Positions 13,423 to 19,071 of a stretch of 23,679 bases of DNA are shown here, piece by piece (the stretch's first letter is position 1; every line of letters starts with the position of its first letter). The stretch spans positions 1-23,679 of the IMG/VR virus record IMGVR_UViG_3300040751_000516, one strand, 5' to 3'. The position numbers and the translations under genes are program-made. Under the pieces are notes generated by a model, which ran no database searches, was not told where the DNA came from, and saw only the letters and a program-made list of their open reading frames with translations. The DNA is from a virus.

Positions 13423-13629
13423 ATGCAGTGCAAATGCGGCGGTGAGATAACAAGGTCAGAGCGAGAGATTAAGACTCTGGCTAAAGCAGAAGAGTATTTT
13501 ATTGATGTCGATGGCACTGACTTGCCATTGCAGATAACTGAAAAGAAATGCACAGCCTGTGGTAGATGCGCGATAACTGTCTACAACCTCAACTACAAGC
13601 TACTCAATCGCTTAGGTCAGTTCGTATGA
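13423..13629 (+). CDS. Small zinc-finger-like protein
   Basis: Start chosen at ATG 13423 with GAGGT 7 bases upstream (13411-13415); this gives 68 residues. The protein has two paired cysteine motifs, C-K-C-G-G at residues 3-7 and C-T-A-C-G-R-C near 44-50, separated by a charged middle. It resembles the small N-terminal zinc ribbons of YgiT/MqsA-type proteins, but no antitoxin domain follows. Its stop overlaps the helicase start (ATGA), so it may work with the helicase. Confidence 0.7.
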   Translation: MQCKCGGEITRSEREIKTLAKAEEYFIDVDGTDLPLQITEKKCTACGRCAITVYNLNYKLLNRLGQFV

Positions 13630-15101
13630 TTAGCCTACGTCCACATCAAGAACGCGCTATTGAGATGCTGCGTGACTCTTTACGTAAAGGTAATAAACGC
13701 ATCGTACTGGCTGCACCTTGCTCATTCGGCAAGACCCGTGTCGCTGCCTACATTCTGGCTGAAGCTGCCAAGCGTGGTAAGAAAGGTGTCTTTATCTGCG
13801 ACCGTATCAAGCTCGTCCAGCAAGCTCTCGATTCTTTCGATGAGTTCAAACTTAATGTGGGTGTTATCCAAGGCGACCACTGGCGTTGGAACCCTGACGC
13901 TGATATTCAAATCTGTTCTATCCAGACGCTCGCTCGCCGCCAAAACAAACTGCCTTTTGACATCGCAGTAGTTGACGAGTGTCATACCCACTACGAAACA
14001 CTTTCGGACTACATGAACGCATTTAATGCAGTGCCGTTCATAGGTCTGTCAGCTACCCCTTTCAGCAAAGGTCTGGGAAAATGGTACACAGACTTAGTCG
14101 TCCCAAGCACGCCAATCGAGCTTCTCGACGAAAACTATTTAACTCCAGTTCGTTATTGGGGCGGAAAGAAGGCTAACGTCAAAGGTTTGAAGCGTCGGGC
14201 TTTGAAGACTGGTGGTACTGACTACGACCCAAATCACTTGGGTAAACGTCTCACCAGCGACAACGAATTGACCGGCGACATTATTAAGAATTGGAAGCTG
14301 CACGGGGAAGACTCGCAGACAATTATGTTCTGCCCGACGATAGCCCACAGCAAACACATGGTGGAACGATTCAATGAATCAGGTATTTCAGCAGAACACA
14401 TCGATGGCTACATGCCAGACCACGAACGTCAGATGCTCTTTGAAGCACACGACAACGGCGAGTTCAAAATACTCTCATGCTCTAAGCTGCTGAATACTGG
14501 CTACGACGCCCCCAAAGTGCGCTGCCTAATCGACGCTTACCCAACCAAGTCTCTAATCCAACACGTACAACGTGCTGGTCGCATCATGCGCTTGGCTGAG
14601 GGTAAGGAATACTCAATCTACCTTGACCATGCTGGCAACATCTCTAACTTAGGTATGCCTGAGTACATCATCCCTGAACACTTGGATGACGGTGAGGATA
14701 AGTTCGACGAGCGTAAGCAGACGAAGAAAGAGAAGAAAGAGACCAAGCCTAAAGAATGTCCTCAGTGCTACTCAATCTTCACAGGTCTACGCTGTTCATG
14801 TGGCTACGAGGTTCCCCGTGAGGTAGAGCTGAAGGACGACGGCTCAATCCTTGAAGAGATTAAGGATGCTAAACGCGCCAACCGTTTGGTATCTGGCGAG
14901 GCTAAGGCACGGTTCTTTGGTGACTTGGTGCAGATTGGCAACGAGCGTGGCTACAAGCGTGGCTGGGCGATGAATAAATACAGAGAGCGCTTTGGTGTCT
15001 ACCCTAACAAGATTACGCCGGTAATCGCTGAGAAGGCACACCAAGACACACTTAACTGGATAACACACTCAAATATCAAATGGTCGAGGTCTAAAAGATG
15101 A
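13626..15101 (+). CDS. SF2 DNA helicase with C-terminal zinc ribbon
   Basis: The protein (491 residues from ATG 13626) is a superfamily 2 ATPase that probably unwinds DNA during replication or recombination. Motifs: L-R-P-H-Q near the N-terminus; a Walker A variant P-C-S-F-G-K-T (31-37); D-E-C-H (117-120); S-A-T-P (142-145); a motif IV/V region (MFCPTIAHSKHMVERF, then LLNTGYDAP); and Q-R-A-G-R (315-319) with its finger arginines. A C378-x2-C381-x8-C390-x-C392 zinc ribbon follows, in a K/E-rich linker, then a C-terminal helical domain. It overlaps the zinc-finger gene and the CHC2 primase-domain gene by four bases each, so these form a coupled replication unit. An earlier in-frame ATG at 13566 lies inside the zinc-finger gene. 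Confidence 0.9.
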   Translation: MISLRPHQERAIEMLRDSLRKGNKRIVLAAPCSFGKTRVAAYILAEAAKRGKKGVFICDRIKLVQQALDSFDEFKLNVGVIQGDHWRWNPDADIQICSIQTLARRQNKLPFDIAVVDECHTHYETLSDYMNAFNAVPFIGLSATPFSKGLGKWYTDLVVPSTPIELLDENYLTPVRYWGGKKANVKGLKRRALKTGGTDYDPNHLGKRLTSDNELTGDIIKNWKLHGEDSQTIMFCPTIAHSKHMVERFNESGISAEHIDGYMPDHERQMLFEAHDNGEFKILSCSKLLNTGYDAPKVRCLIDAYPTKSLIQHVQRAGRIMRLAEGKEYSIYLDHAGNISNLGMPEYIIPEHLDDGEDKFDERKQTKKEKKETKPKECPQCYSIFTGLRCSCGYEVPREVELKDDGSILEEIKDAKRANRLVSGEAKARFFGDLVQIGNERGYKRGWAMNKYRERFGVYPNKITPVIAEKAHQDTLNWITHSNIKWSRSKR

Positions 15102-15502
15102 TTAATGACGTTCTGTCAAAACTCGAAGGGGTCAAGCAGGTTGGAACTAATAAGTGGAAAGCAAAATGCCCCGTACACAACGACAACAATCCATCGATGA
15201 CCGTATCCGTGAAGGACAACAGAGTCCTATGCTACTGCTTCTCGTGTCAGGCGACGGGCAAGGACGTGGCAGAGGCTATTGGGTTGCCCGTGAGCAGCCT
15301 ATTCGAGAATCCGATGACAGTGGACAAGAGTGAATGGCGCAAGAAGAAGCTCTTAGAAGAGAAGGCTAGTGACGAGCTGTTCCTGAATATCTACCGCCAG
15401 TGGCAGAAGGCAGGCAAATACATACCTTGGTCTGACCAGAAGCGATACAAGATTGCTATCAATCGAGTTCAATCAATAGAAAATATTTTGGCATCTTTTT
15501 AA
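15098..15502 (+). CDS. Stand-alone CHC2 primase zinc-finger protein
   Basis: The 134-residue protein carries a DnaG-type zinc finger: C24-P-V-H27, with 'N-P-S-M-T-V', and C47-x2-C50 (CYCFSC), followed by 'GKDVAEAIGL'. Primases use this part to read the template and start RNA primers. The RNA polymerase (Toprim) domain is missing, and the frame ends before promoter P3, so the catalytic part must come from elsewhere or the protein is a dedicated single-domain factor. Short phage CHC2 proteins are known. C-terminal 60 residues are helical and basic. It overlaps the helicase gene by four bases (ATGA). Confidence 0.85.
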   Translation: MINDVLSKLEGVKQVGTNKWKAKCPVHNDNNPSMTVSVKDNRVLCYCFSCQATGKDVAEAIGLPVSSLFENPMTVDKSEWRKKKLLEEKASDELFLNIYRQWQKAGKYIPWSDQKRYKIAINRVQSIENILASF

Positions 15503-15512
15503 CAAAAATATG

Positions 15513-15540
15513 TTGACGCATTTGTTTACAGTGCTATAGT
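15513..15540 (+). promoter_or_regulatory. Sigma70-like promoter P3
   Basis: TTGACG (15513-15518) and TATAGT (15535-15540) are separated by 16 bases. TTTAC starts at 15525, 12 bases after TTGAC, in a TTTGTTTACA context nearly identical to P2 (CTTGTTTACA). The promoter lies in the gap behind the CHC2 gene and drives the next small-gene group. Confidence 0.82.
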
Positions 15541-15575
15541 TACAACATCGAAGCACAACAGATGAGGAAATAAAA

Positions 15576-15707
15576 GTGCAGACATACCTTGGAGTAGAGA
15601 TTGAATATGACCTTGATTGCCATGTGTACATATTCTCAGTAGGCGGCTGGATTTACGAAACCGCAACGCTTGAAGAAGCAAAGCTAACCATCAAAGAATT
15701 TAACTAA
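15576..15707 (+). CDS. 43-residue small protein
   Basis: A GTG start at 15576 with GAGG (15564-15567) 8 bases upstream gives a 43-residue protein: QTYLGVEIEYDLDCHV, YIFSVGGWIYETATL, EEAKLTIKEFN. The strand-strand-helix layout with a 'T-L-E-E-A-K' helix start is typical of small conserved phage proteins. No ATG is available. It is the first gene behind promoter P3; function unknown. Confidence 0.7.
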   Translation: MQTYLGVEIEYDLDCHVYIFSVGGWIYETATLEEAKLTIKEFN

Positions 15708-15712
15708 TCAAC

Positions 15713-15727
15713 GGGGGCTTAGCCCCC
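15713..15727 (+). promoter_or_regulatory. GC-rich intercistronic hairpin
   Basis: GGGGGC and GCCCCC (6 bp) flank a TTA loop, immediately before the GAGGT ribosome site of the following gene. There is no T-run, so it is not an intrinsic terminator. It may protect or separate messages, or set translation of the next gene (inference). Confidence 0.6.
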
Positions 15728-15742
15728 ACATGAGGTCACAAC

Positions 15743-16030
15743 ATGTTTAACTACGAAGATTATTTTGAAGAATCGGTTGACGAGATTTTCAACGACCCTA
15801 AGCACCTAGACTTTGTCGAAGATACGCTGATTGACCAGTTAGTCGGTTACAACATGGTCACTATGTGTAACGACAAAGACCTACGCGACGACATCTTTGA
15901 CACCATCGTCAAGCGTACTAAGGAAATCATTGGCGAACACTTCAAAGACGACATTGACGCTGAGTACGAAGAAGGTAAGCGTGAGTACCTAGCTGACCTC
16001 TACTACGATATGTCTAAGGAAGGTTGCTAA
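15743..16030 (+). CDS. Acidic 95-residue unknown protein
   Basis: The protein is strongly acidic and helical (YEDYFEESVDEIFNDPK, then DDIDAEYEEGKREYLADL), with two cysteines. It may be a DNA mimic or host-takeover protein, but no family is recognised. The ribosome site GAGGTCACA (15732-15740) is identical to the one before the annealing protein gene at 7450-7458. Its stop is coupled to a tiny membrane peptide (TAATG). Confidence 0.7.
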   Translation: MFNYEDYFEESVDEIFNDPKHLDFVEDTLIDQLVGYNMVTMCNDKDLRDDIFDTIVKRTKEIIGEHFKDDIDAEYEEGKREYLADLYYDMSKEGC

Positions 16031-16107
16031 TGTCTAGGTTAGAAGCCATTGCAATCGGTTTATCCTCAGCTATACTCCTAGCTACCCTATCCACCTTGTT
16101 GGTTTGA
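16030..16107 (+). CDS. 25-residue membrane peptide
   Basis: A 25-codon frame starts in a TAATG overlap with the upstream stop. The peptide (starting MSRLEAIAIG, ending TLLV) is almost entirely one hydrophobic helix with a positive residue at its N-terminal end. Such peptides are known phage accessories, but this could also be chance; the overlap is the main support. It is followed by a 38-base gap and a terminator. Confidence 0.45.
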   Translation: MSRLEAIAIGLSSAILLATLSTLLV

Positions 16108-16145
16108 CATCTCCAACGCTCCCGCACTTCTCCTAGGTGGACTTT

Positions 16146-16173
16146 GACCTCACTATAGTGGGGTCTTTTTTTT
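16146..16173 (+). terminator. Intrinsic terminator ending at a start codon
   Basis: GACCTCAC (16146-16153) pairs with GTGGGGTC (16158-16165) around TATA, with a T-G wobble, followed by eight T residues (16166-16173). The next base begins ATG 16174 of the nuclease-like gene. The GTGGGG, the only ribosome-site-like sequence for that gene, is in the 3' arm of the stem. Confidence 0.9.
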
Positions 16174-16620
16174 ATGAACGCACACGACACATTCAGAAGC
16201 GACCTAAATAGAGGCAAGAAGGTAGAGTTAAAGGTTCTTGAGATGGTTAGAGCCATTTACCCTGAAGCCTACATCGTAGACGGTTACTGCAAGGACGGTG
16301 ATATCTACATACCACCACCAGAAGATGATTGGGTTGAGGTCAAGTACGACCCTATGTCGAAGCAGACTGGCAACATCGTCATCGAGATAGAGTTCAACGG
16401 TAAGCCGTCAGCACTCTCCACTACCAAGTCATATCGGTGGGTATTCTTTACTGACGACGAATACATCATCACCTCACCAGAACGCCTAAAGAAAATGATT
16501 GATGACAACAACCTCAAGCCAGCTAAGTTCACTGGTCGAGGCGACACATGTCCAAAGCTAGCCTACTTGGTGAAGAAGAAGCTGGTGATGGATACCGCCA
16601 TACTGATTATCAATGCTTGA
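16174..16620 (+). CDS. PD-(D/E)XK nuclease-like protein
   Basis: The protein (148 residues) has the order E18, D43 (K-D-G-D-I-Y-I), E55-x-K57 (WVEVKYD) and 'SKQTGNIVIEIE' that matches the PD-(D/E)XK nuclease superfamily used in phage recombination and DNA repair. The core D...ExK residues look complete, so cleavage activity is plausible. 'PSALSTTKSYRWVFFTDD' and 'R-L-K-K-M' follow as expected for resolvase-like members. The family role is inferred by motif. No other start is convincing; ATG 16174 follows directly on the T-run of a terminator, and its end overlaps promoter P4. Confidence 0.72.
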   Translation: MNAHDTFRSDLNRGKKVELKVLEMVRAIYPEAYIVDGYCKDGDIYIPPPEDDWVEVKYDPMSKQTGNIVIEIEFNGKPSALSTTKSYRWVFFTDDEYIITSPERLKKMIDDNNLKPAKFTGRGDTCPKLAYLVKKKLVMDTAILIINA

Positions 16621-16646
16621 CTTACATTAGAGTTTTCTAATATACT
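16617..16646 (+). promoter_or_regulatory. Sigma70-like promoter P4
   Basis: TTGACT (16617-16622) and TATACT (16641-16646) are separated by 18 bases. Unlike P1-P3, it lacks TTTAC at +12. It starts inside the nuclease-like gene and drives the small exported protein, whose ribosome site is at 16673. Confidence 0.7.
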
Positions 16647-16684
16647 AGATGTATCTACAATGTATACACAATGAGGTTGTGCAA

Positions 16685-16966
16685 ATGAAACAAGTGAAAA
16701 TGGTAATCGGTGTAGCCCTAGCAATCGTATGGGGCGCAATCTTTCTGGTTATGCCAGCAATGGCTGCTGAGAAAGCAAACGTCAATCACAATGGTTCTGC
16801 TGAGCATAAGTCTACTGCTAATGCTACAGGTCGTGGCGTAGCGACTTTCGGCATGAACTTCTCAGCTTCAGCTAACACCACTGGTGACTTCGATCACAAC
16901 GGCATGATGCAAAACATCTTCGGTGGTAACTCTGAAGACCGTGGCTACTACTACAACGTCAAGTAA
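16685..16966 (+). CDS. Small exported protein with signal peptide
   Basis: Started at ATG 16685 (GAGGT 7 bases upstream), the protein has 93 residues. A classical signal peptide spans about residues 1-27 (MKQVK, a hydrophobic core, then A-M-A before A28). The mature part is about 66 residues, polar, low in hydrophobics and free of cysteines, with repeated N/A/S/T/G composition (HKSTANATGR, FGMNFSASANTTGD) and a 'Y-Y-Y-N-V-K' end. No enzyme family is seen. An own promoter (P4) suggests a deliberate early or mid-time product, perhaps an envelope or superinfection-exclusion protein (inference). An earlier ATG at 16649 is less likely. Confidence 0.75.
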   Translation: MKQVKMVIGVALAIVWGAIFLVMPAMAAEKANVNHNGSAEHKSTANATGRGVATFGMNFSASANTTGDFDHNGMMQNIFGGNSEDRGYYYNVK

Positions 16967-16978
16967 TGTAGTAAACTA

Positions 16979-17058
16979 GGGGCTATCATTACGTTTGGAC
17001 GCTGAGACATGGCACAAGCAGATAGCCCCAATATGGGGACGATAAGCCCCAAAATGGG
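16979..17058 (+). repeat. GGGGCT/AGCCCC repeat cluster over the terS start
   Basis: GGGGCTATC (16979-16987) is perfectly complementary to GATAGCCCC (17021-17029), a 9-bp stem with a 33-base loop that holds the terS start. Behind it are two near copies: GATAGCCCCAATATGGGG (17021-17038) and GATAAGCCCCAAAATGGG (17041-17058), each with its own small inverted pair (CCCC/GGGG and CCC/GGG). They could be a terminase-binding (pac) site, a translational brake, or both. Confidence 0.65.
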
Positions 17059-17446
17059 TAGACCAACAAAACTTACTGAAGAGATCATCAAGAAGGCTGA
17101 GAACTACATCGCTGGCGACTGGATGACGCTAGGTCATGTAATGCCATCAGCTGTAGGATTAGCTAAAGTTATAGGTGTATCAAAGAAGACTATCTATAAC
17201 TGGGCTGACAATAATGATGAGTTTTTACACATATTAGCGGAACTCAATACTGAGCAAGAGTTCACGCTGCTAAATAACGGCTTAACAGGCGAGTTCAACA
17301 CTGCTATCACTAAGCTGGTGCTAACGAAGCACGACTACTCAGACAAAGTCTCACAAGACGTTACAAGCTCAGACGGCTCTATGAAGCCTGTCGTTGTTGA
17401 ATTGGTTGGGGTCACCAATGAAAGCTCAGCTGAAGATACCGAATAA
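17009..17446 (+). CDS. terS: Terminase small subunit
   Basis: The protein (145 residues) recognises phage DNA and hands it to the large subunit. After a repetitive start (SPNMGTISPKMG) comes GRPTKLTEEIIKKAENYI, then a helix-turn-helix-type stretch PSAVGLAKVIGVSKKTIYNWA and 'NGLTGEFNTAITKLVLTKHDYS', an order known from P22/Sf6-type packaging proteins (gp3 group). Location directly before the large terminase gene confirms it. No good ribosome site precedes ATG 17009; the start sits in the loop of a 9-bp inverted repeat. The 3' end overlaps terL by 29 bases. Confidence 0.88.
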   Translation: MAQADSPNMGTISPKMGRPTKLTEEIIKKAENYIAGDWMTLGHVMPSAVGLAKVIGVSKKTIYNWADNNDEFLHILAELNTEQEFTLLNNGLTGEFNTAITKLVLTKHDYSDKVSQDVTSSDGSMKPVVVELVGVTNESSAEDTE

Positions 17447-18695
17447 GCTCGTACCTGTATTCGAAGGTAAGTCTCGTTACCGTGGCGCCTATGGTGGTCG
17501 TGGTAGTGGTAAGACTCGTACCTTTGCGTTGATGACAGCTGTACGTGGCTATCAATGGGGGATGGCGGGTAAGACTGGTCAGATACTCTGCGGTCGTGAG
17601 TTCATGAACTCTCTGGATGATTCGTCACTTGAAGAGATTAAAGCTGCGATAAGCGAAGTACCTTGGCTGGCTGACTACTACGAAGTGGGGGAGAAGTTTA
17701 TTCGTAGTAAGGATGGTCGAGTCTCTTACGTCTTTGCTGGCTTACGCCGTAACTTGGACTCAATCAAATCTAAGGCTCGTATCTTGCTGGCATGGGTGGA
17801 CGAGGCTGAGACTGTGTCAGAGACCGCTTGGTCAAAGCTGATACCTACCGTGCGTGAGCATGACTCTGAGATATGGGTGACATGGAACCCTGAGAGCAAA
17901 GAGTCGGCAACTCACAAACGCTTCCGTGATGACCCACCTGACGGCGCTAAGATTGTCGAGATGAACTACATGGATAACCCATGGTTCCCTGAAGTCTTAG
18001 AGCTAGAACGCCAGACTGACCAAGAGAAGCGTCCAGAAGCCTACGATTTTATCTGGCTCGGTGATTTTTTAACGCATAATAGTGGGGCTTACTATGCTAT
18101 CGAGATGCGTGATGCAAAGTCTTCTGGTCGTATTGGTTTTGTTCCTTACGAGCCTAGCCTTGGTGTTATTACCTCTTGGGACCTTGGGATTGGGGATTCG
18201 ACGTCGATTTGGTTTCTCCAAGTCTCGGGGGCTGAAATACGTATCATCGACTACTACGAGCAGAACGGGGTAGGACTAGACCATTACGCTCGTGTCCTGC
18301 AAGACAAAGGCTACGTCTACTCTGAGCATATCCTTCCGCATGACGTACAGGTGAAAGAGTTAGGCTCTGGAAAAAGCCGGATAGAGACGTTAGACAATCT
18401 AGGTGTACGTCCTATCACTATTGCACCTAAACTCGGCGTAGACGACGGCATACAGGCTGTCAGGTCTATTCTTCCACGCTGTTGGTTCGATGCTGAGAAG
18501 GTCGAGCGAGGCATTGACTGTTTACGCCAGTATCACCGTGAGTACAATGAGACCAACAAGGCATGGCAAGGTAGACCAAAACATGACTGGGCATCACACG
18601 GAGCGGACGCTTTCCGCTATTTCGCTGTCGGCTATAGTCCTATTAGTAACTCTTGGGGTACTGCGATACGACGAAACGTCAAAGGTGTTGCCTGA
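17418..18695 (+). CDS. terL: Terminase large subunit (PBSX/Sf6-type)
   Basis: The protein (425 residues from ATG 17418, ribosome site GGGG upstream) is the ATPase-nuclease motor that cuts and pumps DNA into the head. Walker A is GGRGSGKT (26-33), Walker B L-L-A-W-V-D-E (123-129, D128/E129), a coupling-type motif follows (W-N-P, about 156-158), and the RNase H-type nuclease carries W-D-L-G-I-G-D (D255), P-H-D (D309) and D397 in DWASHGADAFR. The PBSX-type N-terminus (SRYRGAYGGRG) and the nuclease order match Sf6 gp2. It overlaps terS by 29 bases. An upstream in-frame TTG at 17394 is unlikely. Confidence 0.93.
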   Translation: MKAQLKIPNKLVPVFEGKSRYRGAYGGRGSGKTRTFALMTAVRGYQWGMAGKTGQILCGREFMNSLDDSSLEEIKAAISEVPWLADYYEVGEKFIRSKDGRVSYVFAGLRRNLDSIKSKARILLAWVDEAETVSETAWSKLIPTVREHDSEIWVTWNPESKESATHKRFRDDPPDGAKIVEMNYMDNPWFPEVLELERQTDQEKRPEAYDFIWLGDFLTHNSGAYYAIEMRDAKSSGRIGFVPYEPSLGVITSWDLGIGDSTSIWFLQVSGAEIRIIDYYEQNGVGLDHYARVLQDKGYVYSEHILPHDVQVKELGSGKSRIETLDNLGVRPITIAPKLGVDDGIQAVRSILPRCWFDAEKVERGIDCLRQYHREYNETNKAWQGRPKHDWASHGADAFRYFAVGYSPISNSWGTAIRRNVKGVA

Positions 18696-18720
18696 CGAGG
18701 AAACTCTGTATAATCAGACG

Positions 18721-19071
18721 ATGCCTAGAACGCCTCAAATGTCTGAAGACGAATTGATTGGAATCCTCGACGCTATCAAAGCGTTGACGGGCGAATACAC
18801 TGCGCGTGGTACTGAGATGGAGATTGAGCCGAAGCAGTCTAAGTGGGGCAACTTCCAAGCGAAGGACGAAGACGGTTATCTGGTCTACAACGACAAAGGC
18901 GAGCGTAACTACGATGTCCAGCTGTCTGAGCAAGACGTAGTCGGAATCCTACAAGCACTCAGCGCCCAGCCACACTACCGTCCTATCGAGACATCACCAG
19001 ACCCAATGGACTTCATGGACTTTGAGGCACAGGTTATGAAGCGTTATCCACAGTTCTTTGGTGGTCGTTGA
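18721..19071 (+). CDS. Unknown 116-residue protein after terL
   Basis: The protein starts at ATG 18721, or at TTG 18688 if it overlaps the terL end. It is acidic, with a helical N-terminus (SEDELIGILDAIKALTGEY), a charged strand-turn middle (KWGNFQAKDEDGYLVYNDKG) and 'DVQLSEQDVVGILQALSA'. No family is recognised. TATAAT at 18709, just upstream, might be a -10 box (TTGCCT lies 15 bases upstream), but the spacing is poor. Its stop is coupled to the next gene (TGATG). Confidence 0.65.
   Translation: MPRTPQMSEDELIGILDAIKALTGEYTARGTEMEIEPKQSKWGNFQAKDEDGYLVYNDKGERNYDVQLSEQDVVGILQALSAQPHYRPIETSPDPMDFMDFEAQVMKRYPQFFGGR

Noticed and set aside
16148-16165. CTCACTATAG, identical to the core of the T7 RNA polymerase promoter
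   Set aside because: It is inside a terminator stem whose symmetry explains it, the upstream half of the T7 promoter does not match, and no phage RNA polymerase gene is in the window.
18688-18714. TATAAT before the gene at 18721
   Set aside because: A perfect -10 box, but the only -35-like sequence (TTGCCT) is 15 bases away, and the site is inside the coupled terminase operon.
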